From NCBI GenBank assembly GCA_900539845.1, contig UQDP01000010.1, positions 21,206 through 85,205 on the forward strand: 64,000 nt of DNA, read 5' to 3'. The notes beneath the pieces were generated by a model. It was given only the letters and a program-made list of their open reading frames with translations. It made no database searches and was not told the DNA's origin. The stretch is from an uncultured Oscillospiraceae bacterium (GTDB taxonomy: Bacteria > Bacillota > Clostridia > Oscillospirales > Acutalibacteraceae). A program made the position numbers and the translations under genes. Below are positions 49,417-58,694 of the stretch, one piece after another. The stretch's first letter is position 1; each line of letters starts with the position of its first letter.

Positions 49417-50502
49417 TTGCCAAACAGATTGTTTCAAAGTCTTGTAAATCAGATGAGAGATACTATGGACCGCGACATCGGTGTGGTCGATGAAGGCGGC
49501 ACGGTGATCGCCTGCTCAGAGCTCGGTCAGATAGGCGAAATAAGAAAGGGCGTTGTTTCTGCCGGCGTTTTCGCGGGTCTTCAGACCTGTGTGGACGGCA
49601 GCACCTATAAGGCGTTTGGAAATTCCGTTCATCCGGAATATGCCGTGTTTGTTGAGGGCACGGATGATATGAGCAAGCATTATGCCGATATCATAGCGGT
49701 CGCTTTTAATCAGATCAAGCAGACGAATGATGAAAAGTTTGACAGATCGAATTTTGTTAAAAACGTGATTCTTGATAATATTCTTCCCGGAGATATATAT
49801 ATAAAAAGCCGCGAACTCCATTTTAATAATGACGCCACCAGAGTGGTGTTCATAATCCGTGTGCCGCAGAAAACAGATGTGTCCGTTTTCGATGTGATTC
49901 AGAATTTCTTCCCCGATAAAGCAAAAGACTTTGTCATAAACGTAAATGAAACGGATATCGCGCTTGTAAAAGAGGTTCGCCCCAATGTGGAAATGAAAGA
50001 TCTTGAAAAGCTTGCAAGGTCGATATGCGATACGCTTTCAACCGAGTTTTACTGCAACGCGGTTGTGGGCATCGGCACCTGCGTTACAGGAGTCAAGGAT
50101 CTTGCGCGCTCGTTTAAAGAAGCGCAGGTCTCGCTGGAGGTTGGCAAGGTATTCGACACGGAACAGCCGATTGCAAGCTATGAAAATCTGGGCATAGCAA
50201 GGCTCATCTATCAGCTTCCCACAACACTGTGTGATATGTATCTGAAAGAAGTGTTCAAATCAGGCTCGATCGATTCGCTCGATCAGGAAACACTGTTTAC
50301 GATTCAGAAATTCTTTGAAAACAATCTTAACGTTTCGGAAACAAGCAGAAAGCTGTTCGTTCACAGAAACACGCTTGTTTACAGGCTTGAAAAAATCAAA
50401 AAAATAACCGGCCTTGATTTAAGGGAATTTGACGACGCCATCGTTTTTAAAGTTGCTTTAATGGTAAACAAATATCTTGAGTCGAGCCCGATCAAATACT
50501 GA
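49417..50502 (+). CDS. CdaR/PucR-family transcriptional regulator
   Basis: This 361-aa protein has an N-terminal sugar-diacid-recognition-like region (FQSLVNQMRDTMDRDIGVVDEGGTVIACSELG), a central GGDEF-like/PucR middle segment, and a C-terminal PucR HTH_30 (FFENNLNVSETSRKLFVHRNTLVYRLEKIKKITGLDL). CdaR-type regulators usually respond to a small organic acid. TTG 49417 follows AAGGAGGA. It is monocistronic. No diacid catabolic genes lie nearby, so the ligand and targets are unknown; it is next to ftsEX. Confidence 0.9.
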   Translation: MPNRLFQSLVNQMRDTMDRDIGVVDEGGTVIACSELGQIGEIRKGVVSAGVFAGLQTCVDGSTYKAFGNSVHPEYAVFVEGTDDMSKHYADIIAVAFNQIKQTNDEKFDRSNFVKNVILDNILPGDIYIKSRELHFNNDATRVVFIIRVPQKTDVSVFDVIQNFFPDKAKDFVINVNETDIALVKEVRPNVEMKDLEKLARSICDTLSTEFYCNAVVGIGTCVTGVKDLARSFKEAQVSLEVGKVFDTEQPIASYENLGIARLIYQLPTTLCDMYLKEVFKSGSIDSLDQETLFTIQKFFENNLNVSETSRKLFVHRNTLVYRLEKIKKITGLDLREFDDAIVFKVALMVNKYLESSPIKY

Positions 50503-50810
50503 TGATACATGACTGAATATCCGGTTGATGATGAACGTTTTCGGCAATACGCTACCGTGTTGCCGATTTTTTTGAATCAGCGTTATATAAAATACGGTGT
50601 TTGGAAACTATGCAGCAAGGGTCAATTGCTTCTTCTCAGCAAAGGTAATGATTTCCAAACCGCTTACAGTTTACAAATTCATTACATAATTTACAAAATA
50701 GCAACATTTTAAACTTGATTTATGTTCGGTTTTGCTTTATTATATATAAGTGGTATAAAACAAAATCGGACAAGTATGAAATGAGTAAAATCAAAGAGGG
50801 ATAACGAACA
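50503..50810 (+). other. Intergenic region carrying the ftsE promoter
   Basis: The 308-bp gap holds a predicted promoter (50715-50743). An open frame at 50509-50712 has no ribosome site and no family-like features and is not called. A small CGGCAATACG...ACCGTGTTGCCG dyad near 50550-50570 may end the upstream transcript. Confidence 0.6.
50715..50743 (+). promoter_or_regulatory. Predicted promoter of the ftsEX operon
   Basis: TTGATT (50715-50720), a 17-bp spacer and TATTAT (50738-50743). Confidence 0.55.
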
Positions 50811-51644
50811 GTGATTGAATTTCGTGATGTTACCAAGGTGTACGGAAGCAACGGCACCAAGGCACTGAACAATGTGAATATAAAAATTGAGGACGGAGAG
50901 TTCGTTTTCGTGGTCGGAGCGTCCGGCGCGGGCAAGAGCACGTTCCTCAAACTTATTATGCACGAGGAAAAGCCTACGGACGGAGTCGTTATCGTGGGCG
51001 ATTACCGCTCTGATACCCTGAAGAAAAAGCAGGTGCCTTATTACAGAAGAACAATGGGCATCGTTTTCCAGGATTTCAGACTCATTCCCAAGATGAGCGT
51101 GTATGACAATGTTGCGTTTGCTATGCGCGTGATCGGCGCAAAGGAAAAGGAAATCAGAAAAAGGGTTCCCTATATTCTTCAGCTTGTCGGTCTTTCTCAC
51201 AAGGCGCGTTCTATGCCGAATGAGCTTTCCGGCGGCGAACAGCAGCGCGTTTCGCTTGCCAGGGCGCTTGTCAATAATCCGAAGCTTATCATTGCGGACG
51301 AGCCTACGGGAAACGTAGACCCTGAAATGAGCCACGAGATCGTTGAAATGCTTACTAAGATCAATAACAACGGCACAACCGTCATCATGGTTACACACGA
51401 GCATTCCCTTGTTAAAGCGTTCCCGCGCCGAGTGATTGTTATTAAAAACGGAGAGGTCGTGTCAGACACTCCCGATCCCACACATGCCCAGTTTGAATCG
51501 GCTCAGCCGGAAAAATCCTCAGATATGTATTTCTTCAACGAGGATGTTAAGCTCGGCAGCGATATTGAAGATATTTTTGAATCTATTGACGACGGTTCGT
51601 CAGCCGCCGTGCCCGAAGAGGGAGAAAACGGAGGTGAGAACTGA
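50811..51644 (+). CDS. ftsE: Cell division ATP-binding protein FtsE (extended C-terminus)
   Basis: FtsE is the ATPase of the FtsEX complex, which uses ATP-driven shape change to switch on peptidoglycan hydrolases at the septum or side wall. Walker A is GASGAGKST (36-44), the signature LSGGEQQR near 138-145, Walker B IIADEPTGN and the switch His in VTHEH. At 277 aa it exceeds the usual ~228 by an acidic tail (EDVKLGSDIEDIFESIDDG...). GTG 50811 is preceded by AGAGGGAT. Its stop overlaps ftsX (TGATG). Confidence 0.96.
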   Translation: MIEFRDVTKVYGSNGTKALNNVNIKIEDGEFVFVVGASGAGKSTFLKLIMHEEKPTDGVVIVGDYRSDTLKKKQVPYYRRTMGIVFQDFRLIPKMSVYDNVAFAMRVIGAKEKEIRKRVPYILQLVGLSHKARSMPNELSGGEQQRVSLARALVNNPKLIIADEPTGNVDPEMSHEIVEMLTKINNNGTTVIMVTHEHSLVKAFPRRVIVIKNGEVVSDTPDPTHAQFESAQPEKSSDMYFFNEDVKLGSDIEDIFESIDDGSSAAVPEEGENGGEN

Positions 51645-52564
51645 TGACCGGCTCAAGCTTAAGATATCTTTTTAAAGAGGGTTTCAGAAACACCTGGTCA
51701 AACAGAATGATGAGTATCGCGTCTATCTGTGTTCTTATGAGCTGCCTTGTGCTTATAGGCTGCGCGTCTATGATATTTCTGAATATCGAATCGCTCCTCG
51801 GCAGGATTGAAGAGGAAAACGTGGTAATGGTTTATGTCAAGGATGACACAGCCGATGCCGATGTTACGGCAATGGGTACACAGCTTGAAAGCATAGACAA
51901 TGTAAAAGAGGTTGAATTTGTTCCCAAGGAGGAGGCATGGGCGGATCAGCTTGCCACTATGGAAGAGGCTCAGGCAAAGTTTTTCACCGAAATAAGCTCC
52001 GATATACCTCTTCCCGACGCTTATAAAGTAACGGTTGATGATCTGACCTATTTTGACAACACGGTTAAGCAGATAGAAACGCTCGACCATATTGATACAA
52101 TAAGAGAAAATAAAGATCTTGCGGAAAAACTCGTTACCATACGCCATGGCGTTGAGGTAATCTCCATCGTAATCGTAGCGGTTCTTCTTGCAATCAGTGT
52201 GTTTATTATTCAAAACACGATCAAACTTACGGTCTATTCCAGAAGACTTGAGATAAGTATAATGAAATCCGTCGGCGCAACAAACAGCTTCGTGCGGCTG
52301 CCCTTTGTTGTTGAGGGTATGATTCTCGGATTTATTTCGGGCGTCGTTTCGCTCGGACTGGTTTGGGGCTTCTACGAATTTGCCATTAATCAGTTCGGCG
52401 ATCTATTGTCTTCGCTTGGGCTGGAGGCTCTTAATTTTGCGGATTTTGCACTTCCGATGCTCGGCATATTTATCGCGATAGGTATTATAACCGGCGTCGG
52501 CGGCGCTCTGCTCTCCATGGGCAGATATCTGAATAAGGAAGGCAGTGAGATAAGTGCGGTCTAA
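51644..52564 (+). CDS. ftsX: Cell division protein FtsX
   Basis: This 306-aa FtsX has helix 1 (IASICVLMSCLVLIGCASMIF), a large outer loop (~45-170) that contacts the hydrolase, then three more helices (VISIVIVAVLLAISVFII, GMILGFISGVVSLGLVWGF, LPMLGIFIAIGIITGVGGALL). The conserved SVGATNSFVRLPFVVEG cytoplasmic coupling segment is present. Its stop overlaps the first M23 gene, placing hydrolase partners directly in the operon. Confidence 0.95.
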   Translation: MTGSSLRYLFKEGFRNTWSNRMMSIASICVLMSCLVLIGCASMIFLNIESLLGRIEEENVVMVYVKDDTADADVTAMGTQLESIDNVKEVEFVPKEEAWADQLATMEEAQAKFFTEISSDIPLPDAYKVTVDDLTYFDNTVKQIETLDHIDTIRENKDLAEKLVTIRHGVEVISIVIVAVLLAISVFIIQNTIKLTVYSRRLEISIMKSVGATNSFVRLPFVVEGMILGFISGVVSLGLVWGFYEFAINQFGDLLSSLGLEALNFADFALPMLGIFIAIGIITGVGGALLSMGRYLNKEGSEISAV

Positions 52565-53771
52565 AAGGCTTATAAGAGTTTTATGTGTTGTATTCAGTTT
52601 TATGATGGTGTTTGCTTCCGCTTTCAGCGTGCAGGCAAAATCACGAAACGAGCTTAATAACGAAAAAGATAAAATTGAATCTGAGATCGCTGATTCCAAG
52701 AAAAAAATCAATTCGCTCAAATCACAGAAAGCGGATAAGGAGGAATATGCCTCTGCCCTTATGGAGCAGGTTGAGCTGCTTCAGGACAAGCTTGACAATC
52801 TTGAGGACAGCCGTGATTCGCTTCAGTCGGAGATCAACGCTGTTGAAAAACAGATAGCGCAGACCCAGGCTGATATAGATAAGGCTCAGAAAGAGATAGA
52901 AGCAAAAGAAAAGGAATTTGAGGGCGTTTACGAGGAGTATTGCCAGAGACTGCGCGCAATGTATATTTCCGGCAATGTTTCCGTTCTTGAAGTTTTGCTT
53001 GAAAGCGGCGATATAAGTTCTATCCTTACGCGCGCCGAGATGGTGAAATCCGTTTCGGAGCAGGACAGCGCTACGCTGGACGAGCTTATGACTAAAATGC
53101 AGGAGATACAGAAGCAGCGTCAGGAACTTTCCGATAAAAAACTGCAGCTGAATGAGGATAAGGAAACGCTCAACACCAGAAAGAAAGAGCTTCAGGCTTC
53201 CATTGATGAATACAATTCGTCAAAAGCGGAACTGGATGACCAGATCGAAGAGTGCAACGCGGCAATACGAAGCATTGAAAGCACTGAGGCGGAAATTCAG
53301 GAGACGATTGAAGACAATGAGGCTGAGCTTGCGGCTATCAATGAGGCGCTGAGCTCCTCTACCAACAGACCGGGCAGTGATGATTATAATCCCGGAACCG
53401 GTCAGCTTGCGTATCCTACAAGCTATAGAAAGATCTCAGCCGGATATCCCAATTACAGCAGCGGCGCATATCACGGCGGTGTGGACTGGCCTTGTCCGAC
53501 AGGAACGGCAGTTCATGCCTCTGATTCCGGCGTAGTCGTAATTGCAAAAAGACTGACTTACAGTTATGGTCAGTATATACTTATTGATCATGGTAATGGA
53601 CTTTCAACGCTTTATGCACATAATAGTTCGTTGGTTGTAGAAAAGGGAGATAAGGTTTCAAAAGGGCAGATCATTGCTTATTCCGGTGAAACCGGCAATG
53701 CAACAGGACCTCATGTCCATTTTGAGGTAAGATTAAACGGAACAAGAGTGAATCCTATGAATTATCTTTAA
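52554..53771 (+). CDS. FtsEX-linked coiled-coil M23 peptidase, paralogue 1
   Basis: This 405-aa protein starts with a GTG inside ftsX. A signal peptide (RVLCVVFSFMMVFASAFSVQA) is followed by ~240 residues of coiled coil with the PcsB/CwlO/EnvC hook AMYISGNVSVLEVLLES. A C-terminal LytM domain has HGGVDW (metal His/Asp), STLYAHNS and TGPHVHFEV. All zinc ligands are kept, so it should be an active endopeptidase rather than only an activator. Its coil probably docks to FtsX. Confidence 0.93.
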   Translation: MRSKRLIRVLCVVFSFMMVFASAFSVQAKSRNELNNEKDKIESEIADSKKKINSLKSQKADKEEYASALMEQVELLQDKLDNLEDSRDSLQSEINAVEKQIAQTQADIDKAQKEIEAKEKEFEGVYEEYCQRLRAMYISGNVSVLEVLLESGDISSILTRAEMVKSVSEQDSATLDELMTKMQEIQKQRQELSDKKLQLNEDKETLNTRKKELQASIDEYNSSKAELDDQIEECNAAIRSIESTEAEIQETIEDNEAELAAINEALSSSTNRPGSDDYNPGTGQLAYPTSYRKISAGYPNYSSGAYHGGVDWPCPTGTAVHASDSGVVVIAKRLTYSYGQYILIDHGNGLSTLYAHNSSLVVEKGDKVSKGQIIAYSGETGNATGPHVHFEVRLNGTRVNPMNYL

Positions 53772-53862
53772 TGCCGGCAATTCGAAAATTTAATACATAA
53801 AAAAAGATTGTAAATAATATTTACAGTGATTGATTTTTAATATATAATAGGAAGTGGAGCCA

Positions 53863-55251
53863 ATGAAACGGTTTGATATATTCAAAAAGAGTATGTGTGT
53901 TTTATCGGCTTCACTCTTTGTTTTTATGAGCGGCGTTTATCAGTCGCCTGCGGCGGACAGCGCAGAGCTTACCCCGGAGCAGGAAAAGGCTGCGCTGGAG
54001 CAGAGAATCAAGGAGACGGAAAACAAACTCAGCGAACTTGCCGAGCAGTCTTCCAATACACAGGAGTATTTCAACACGCTTTCCGATAAGATCTCCTATC
54101 TTGACAGGCAGTATGAACTCGTAAGCGATGAGGTAGCGGAGGATAAGAAGCAGGTTGAGATTCTAAAGGCCACATATTCGGAAAACGAAAAGGAAATAAA
54201 ATCTATCGGAACCGAGCTTGTTGCGCTTGAGGATGACTGCCAAGCGGCTGAAGAGGAGTTCGCAAGCAGCTATGAGACTTATGCGCAGCGTATGCGCGCC
54301 ATGTATATCAGCGGCGAGACGAATGTGCTTGTGTTTTTGCTGACCAGCAATGATATTTCACAGCTTCTCACAAGGCTTGAAATGGTAAAGCGTGTTTCCG
54401 AAATGGACGGCGAATTGCTTGAATCCATAGATAATGAGATCAGCGAGATTCAAACATCAAGGCAGCAGATAAGCGAAAAACGAACGGAGCTTCAGAACAC
54501 CCAGACCAAGCTTAAGCAAACAAGGGAATCTCTTGAGGCTGCAATACCTCAGCTTGAAAAGAAGCAAACGGATCTTTCACAAAAGAAAGCGGAGCTTGAT
54601 GTTGAAAGGCAGGACGCCAATGAGTTGCTAAAGGAACTGAATACCCAAACGGGAAATTATACAGAGTTCCTTGAAGACGATAAAAAAGCAATGGAAGAGA
54701 TAGACGCGGCAATAGAGGACGCGGCTGACAGGTATGAGGATCAGACAACTGCAAAGCCGTCGGATCCAACCACAGAAAAGCCTTCTTCCGGCGGCGATTC
54801 ACCCGATTCGGGCGGCGGTTCGGACAGCCGTTACATCAGCCTGACATATCCCGTTCCTTCACAGACAAGGATTACCTGTGCTTTCGGCGAATATTCGGGC
54901 CACAGCGGAGCTGATTTCAGCTGCGCGTCAGGCTCTAAGGTCGTTGCGGCTGAATCGGGAACGGTTATTATCTCGGCGGATCTGAAGAATGCTGACGGAA
55001 GCTACAGAAGTTACGGCAGATATATAGTTATTATGCATGATAAAACAACATCGTCCGGCGATAAGGTATATACGCTTTATGCGCATAATTCCGAAAGACT
55101 CGTTACGCAGGGGCAGTATGTTGAAAAAGGTCAGCAGATCGCCGAGTCCGGCTCAACGGGCAATTCCACGGGTCCGCATTGTCATTTTGAAGTGCGCACA
55201 CCGAGTTCAAGCTATTCATCCTGCAAGGATCCGGCGTTGTATCTGCCTTGA
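53863..55251 (+). CDS. FtsEX-linked coiled-coil M23 peptidase, paralogue 2
   Basis: This ~462-aa protein has a signal peptide (CVLSASLFVFMSGVYQSPA). A long coiled coil carries the shared AMYISGETNVLVFLLTSNDISQLLTRLEM hook, then a Thr/Ser/Gly linker (TTAKPSDPTTEKPSSGG). The LytM domain has HSGADFSC, YTLYAHNS and TGPHCHFEV. Zinc ligands are present. ATG 53863 is favoured over the upstream GTG 53854 (AGGAAGTGGAG just before). A ~90-bp gap with an -10-like TATAAT (about 53840-53846) suggests an internal promoter. Confidence 0.92.
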   Translation: MKRFDIFKKSMCVLSASLFVFMSGVYQSPAADSAELTPEQEKAALEQRIKETENKLSELAEQSSNTQEYFNTLSDKISYLDRQYELVSDEVAEDKKQVEILKATYSENEKEIKSIGTELVALEDDCQAAEEEFASSYETYAQRMRAMYISGETNVLVFLLTSNDISQLLTRLEMVKRVSEMDGELLESIDNEISEIQTSRQQISEKRTELQNTQTKLKQTRESLEAAIPQLEKKQTDLSQKKAELDVERQDANELLKELNTQTGNYTEFLEDDKKAMEEIDAAIEDAADRYEDQTTAKPSDPTTEKPSSGGDSPDSGGGSDSRYISLTYPVPSQTRITCAFGEYSGHSGADFSCASGSKVVAAESGTVIISADLKNADGSYRSYGRYIVIMHDKTTSSGDKVYTLYAHNSERLVTQGQYVEKGQQIAESGSTGNSTGPHCHFEVRTPSSSYSSCKDPALYLP

Positions 55252-55298
55252 TTAGGATATATTTTTTAAGGGCAAGAATGATTTAGCGGTAAAAATTT

Positions 55299-56759
55299 AT
55301 GTTAAGGGCGCTGAAGCGTATGAAACAAAAAAATCTGATAAAGATATTATCGGTCGCAATGGCGGGGCTTATGGCATTAACACCCGCCTCGGCAGATCTT
55401 TTGCCGGTCTTCGCCGAAACATCGTCAGTAAATGATCAGGAAAGCACCACAGAGCCTGAGCTTACCGAAGAACAGAAGCGCGAAGAAGCAAAAAAGAAGC
55501 TGGAAGAGCAGATTGCGATACTGGAGCAGGATCTTAAAGCGTCTGAGGAGAAGATTGCTCAGTTTACGGAAGATTCCAAAAATACAGAGGCGTATATAAA
55601 CGCGCTTGATGAAAAAATCGGAATCATCAATCAGCAGCTTACGGTGCTTGACGAGCAGGTCCTTGATTATGAGGAAGATATAAAGCAGCTGCAAACAAGC
55701 ATAGAGGAAAATCAGAAGCAAGTCGATTCGCTTCAGCAGGAGGTCGATAAGGTACAGAATGTGCTTGACGATCTCAATAAAAAATTTATGGCAATGTACG
55801 AGGCGTATTGTATCCGTATGCGCGCCATTTACATATCAGGCGATTACAACCTTATAACTGCTCTGCTGACTTGCGATGATATTTCCAGCTTTTTAACGCG
55901 GTATGAAATGATCAAGGCTGTTTCCAAAAGCGATGCCGAACTGATGCAGGAGATTCAGGATCAAACAGATCTGATCCTTGCGCAGGAAACGGATCTCAAC
56001 GAGAAAAAAGCCGAACTCAATGAAATGAATATGTCTTTGCTTTCACAGCAGAATGAACTGAAATACAAGCAGGATTCACTCACGGCTACGCAGGAAAGCA
56101 TAGCCTCCAAAAAGATCACGCTTGCGCAGGATAAGGCGGAAAGCGACCAGCTCTTTGCTCTTTATACTGCTTCAACAGGCATGTATACGGAATACAGGAA
56201 TGAGGACAAAGCGCTTACCGAAGCTGCTGAGCAGGAAATAGAGGATCTGATGAACGGCGTTATATCGCCGGATGATGTGTCCGATTTCACAACGAGCGAC
56301 AGGGACGATACACCCGATATCATATATAATGACACCGATGTTTATAATAGGTCGGACGGCGTTTATAATATGACTTATCCCGTACCCGGTCATTATACAA
56401 TCTCCGCAGGCTTTCCGAATTACAGCAACGGTTCTTATCATGGCGGCATAGATTTTCCATGCCCCACCGGCTCAAAGGTCGTTGCCGCGCAGAAAGGTGT
56501 TGTCGCGGGCGTAAAACGCCTTGATTACAGCTACGGCTATTATGTTCTGATCTATCATGGCACCGATTCAAACGGCGATAAGGTATTTACGCTTTACGCG
56601 CACAATTCGCAGCTGCTCGTGTCGCCGGGAGATTCGGTCTATAAAGGTCAGCAGATTGCCGAGTCCGGCTCAACGGGCAATTCCACGGGTCCGCACTGCC
56701 ATTTTGAAATAAGAGTCGGCGGCACAAAGATAAACCCCAAAAATTATTTGAGCAAATAA
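55299..56759 (+). CDS. FtsEX-linked coiled-coil M23 peptidase, paralogue 3
   Basis: This is a 486-aa protein (or 479 aa if ATG 55320 is used). It has a signal peptide (KILSVAMAGLMALTPASA), a coiled coil from ~60 to 320 with AIYISGDYNLITALLTCDDISSFLTRYEM, and a LytM domain with HGGIDFPC, FTLYAHNS and TGPHCHFEI. The C-terminal zinc site is intact. The last ~60 residues share long stretches with paralogue 2 (QIAESGSTGNSTGPHCHFE), pointing to tandem duplication. Neither start has a strong ribosome site. Its stop is 2 bases before queH. Confidence 0.92.
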   Translation: MLRALKRMKQKNLIKILSVAMAGLMALTPASADLLPVFAETSSVNDQESTTEPELTEEQKREEAKKKLEEQIAILEQDLKASEEKIAQFTEDSKNTEAYINALDEKIGIINQQLTVLDEQVLDYEEDIKQLQTSIEENQKQVDSLQQEVDKVQNVLDDLNKKFMAMYEAYCIRMRAIYISGDYNLITALLTCDDISSFLTRYEMIKAVSKSDAELMQEIQDQTDLILAQETDLNEKKAELNEMNMSLLSQQNELKYKQDSLTATQESIASKKITLAQDKAESDQLFALYTASTGMYTEYRNEDKALTEAAEQEIEDLMNGVISPDDVSDFTTSDRDDTPDIIYNDTDVYNRSDGVYNMTYPVPGHYTISAGFPNYSNGSYHGGIDFPCPTGSKVVAAQKGVVAGVKRLDYSYGYYVLIYHGTDSNGDKVFTLYAHNSQLLVSPGDSVYKGQQIAESGSTGNSTGPHCHFEIRVGGTKINPKNYLSK

Positions 56760-56761
56760 TT

Positions 56762-57400
56762 ATGAATAAAGTGAATTACAGCAAAAAAACTGAATCTATC
56801 ATTGAGAATAATAAGAGAGAGCATATTCTGCCCTCTCTTTTAATTCATGCGTGCTGTGCGCCTTGTTCAAGCGCATGCCTAGAATATCTGAATCCATATT
56901 TCAAAATAACGGTGTTTTATTATAACCCGAATATTTCTCCTAGGTCTGAATTTGACAAAAGACTAAAGGAGGAGAAACGGCTCATCGAAAGCATGCCTTT
57001 TGAAAACAGTGTGGATATGATTGAGGGAACGTATGATCATAAAGATTTTCTTGAAATTGCAAACGGGCTTGAGGATTGCCCGGAGGGCGGTGAGCGCTGT
57101 TTTAAATGTTACCGCTTAAGGCTGGAAGAAACAGCCCGTCTTGCAAAGGAAATGGGTTTTGATTATTTCTGTACCACGCTTTCAATCAGTCCGCTTAAAA
57201 ACGCAGAAAAGATCAATGAAATAGGCTATGAGACTGCCCAAAAGTACGGTGTCTCATGGCTCCCGTCGGATTTCAAGAAAAAAGAAGGCTATAAGCGCTC
57301 GATAGAGCTGTCAAAACAGTATGATCTATACCGCCAGAATTTCTGCGGCTGCGCATTTTCAAAGCGAGCTGCGGAAAAAAAGGAGGAAGAAAAACGATGA
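56762..57400 (+). CDS. queH: Epoxyqueuosine reductase QueH
   Basis: QueH (former DUF208) carries out the last step of queuosine biosynthesis, reducing epoxyqueuosine in tRNA; it is the non-cobalamin alternative to QueG. This 212-aa protein has HACCAPCS near residue 31, RCFKCYRLRLEE and QNFCGCAFS, supplying the Fe-S and metal cysteines. It overlaps rarA by 4 bases and follows paralogue 3 by 2 bases, so it may be read through from the ftsEX operon. Confidence 0.93.
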   Translation: MNKVNYSKKTESIIENNKREHILPSLLIHACCAPCSSACLEYLNPYFKITVFYYNPNISPRSEFDKRLKEEKRLIESMPFENSVDMIEGTYDHKDFLEIANGLEDCPEGGERCFKCYRLRLEETARLAKEMGFDYFCTTLSISPLKNAEKINEIGYETAQKYGVSWLPSDFKKKEGYKRSIELSKQYDLYRQNFCGCAFSKRAAEKKEEEKR

Positions 57401-58671
57401 ACGATCCTCTTGCAGCAAGGGTAAGACCCACCGATCTCAGTGATGTTGTGGGGCAGCGCCATCTGCTTGCGCCCGGGAAGCCGCTTTATAATATGATAGA
57501 AAGCGGTAATATACCAAATCTTATTTTTTACGGTCCGTCCGGCACGGGAAAAACAACGGTGGCGTCTATCATTGCAAGAAAAACGAACAGGGCGCTGCAC
57601 CGCTTGAACGGCACCAATGCTTCCACCAAGGATATAAAAGATATTGTTGCGCAGCTTGATACGTTTGAGGCGCCAAACGGAGTCCTGCTCTATCTTGATG
57701 AGATCCAGTACTTCAATAAACGGCAGCAGCAGAGCCTGCTTGAATATATCGAAAACGGAAAGATAACGCTGATCGCTTCAACAACGGAGAATCCTTATTT
57801 CTATATTTATCCCGCCGTGCTTTCGCGTTCAACCGTTTTTGAGTTCAAAAGCGTTGCGTGGCAGGATATCGTTCCGGCAATCAAACGCGGACTGGATATT
57901 CTTTGTGATGAACATTCAGTGAAAGCGCAGGTGCAGGAGGGTGTTTTCGATAAGATCGCGCACGGCTGCGGAGGAGATGTGCGCAAGGCGCTCAACTCAA
58001 TAGAAAACTGCTTTTATTCCAGTCCGACAGCAAACGGGGAGAAAGCCATAACTCTCGAAACCGCAGGCGAGCTTACACAGAAAAGTGCCGTGAGGTATGA
58101 CAGAGAGGGCGACGAGCATTACGATATCATTTCCGCGTACCAGAAAAGCATGCGCGGTTCTGATCCTGACGCCGCTATACATTACCTTGCAAGGCTTCTT
58201 GAGGCAGGCGATCTTCCGTCAGCCTGCCGCCGCCTTATGGTGTGTGCCTGCGAGGATGTGGGGCTTGCATATCCGCAGATCATTCCTATTGTTAAAGCGG
58301 CGGTCGATGCCGCAATGATGGTGGGCTTGCCGGAAGCGCGCATTCCGCTTGCCGATGCGGTTATACTCGTTGCTATGTCTCCTAAAAGCAATTCGGGCAA
58401 TAACGCGATAGACGCCGCTGTTGCCGACGTTAAAAACGGAAAATACGGTCCTGTTCCGCGAAATCTTCAGAATAAGCATTATGACGGAGAAGACGCTGAA
58501 GTTAAAGGGCAGTTTTATGTTTATCCGCATGAATTTGAAAATCATTGGGTAAAACAGCAGTATATGCCGACCGTTCTTAACGGAACAAAGTATTATGAAC
58601 CGGGGAATAATAAAAACGAACAGTCGTTTAAAGCCTATTGGGATAAAATCAAAGGCAATGACAAATCGTGA
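57397..58671 (+). CDS. rarA: Replication-associated recombination protein RarA (MgsA)
   Basis: This is a 424-aa AAA+ ATPase related to clamp loaders, acting at stalled forks. It has ARVRPTDLSDVVGQRHLL at the N-terminus, Walker A YGPSGTGKTT, Walker B LLYLDEIQ and sensor STTENP. The C-terminal tetramerisation region includes YLARLLEAGD. It overlaps queH by 4 bases and runs directly into nth, forming a DNA-repair segment. All key motifs are intact. Confidence 0.94.
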   Translation: MNDPLAARVRPTDLSDVVGQRHLLAPGKPLYNMIESGNIPNLIFYGPSGTGKTTVASIIARKTNRALHRLNGTNASTKDIKDIVAQLDTFEAPNGVLLYLDEIQYFNKRQQQSLLEYIENGKITLIASTTENPYFYIYPAVLSRSTVFEFKSVAWQDIVPAIKRGLDILCDEHSVKAQVQEGVFDKIAHGCGGDVRKALNSIENCFYSSPTANGEKAITLETAGELTQKSAVRYDREGDEHYDIISAYQKSMRGSDPDAAIHYLARLLEAGDLPSACRRLMVCACEDVGLAYPQIIPIVKAAVDAAMMVGLPEARIPLADAVILVAMSPKSNSGNNAIDAAVADVKNGKYGPVPRNLQNKHYDGEDAEVKGQFYVYPHEFENHWVKQQYMPTVLNGTKYYEPGNNKNEQSFKAYWDKIKGNDKS

Positions 58672-58694
58672 TTTCAGACATTAAAGGTGAGAAT

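Noticed and set aside
50509..50712. 67-aa open frame between the CdaR-like gene and ftsE
   Set aside because: No ribosome site, no recognisable family pattern, and it ends at the ftsE promoter.
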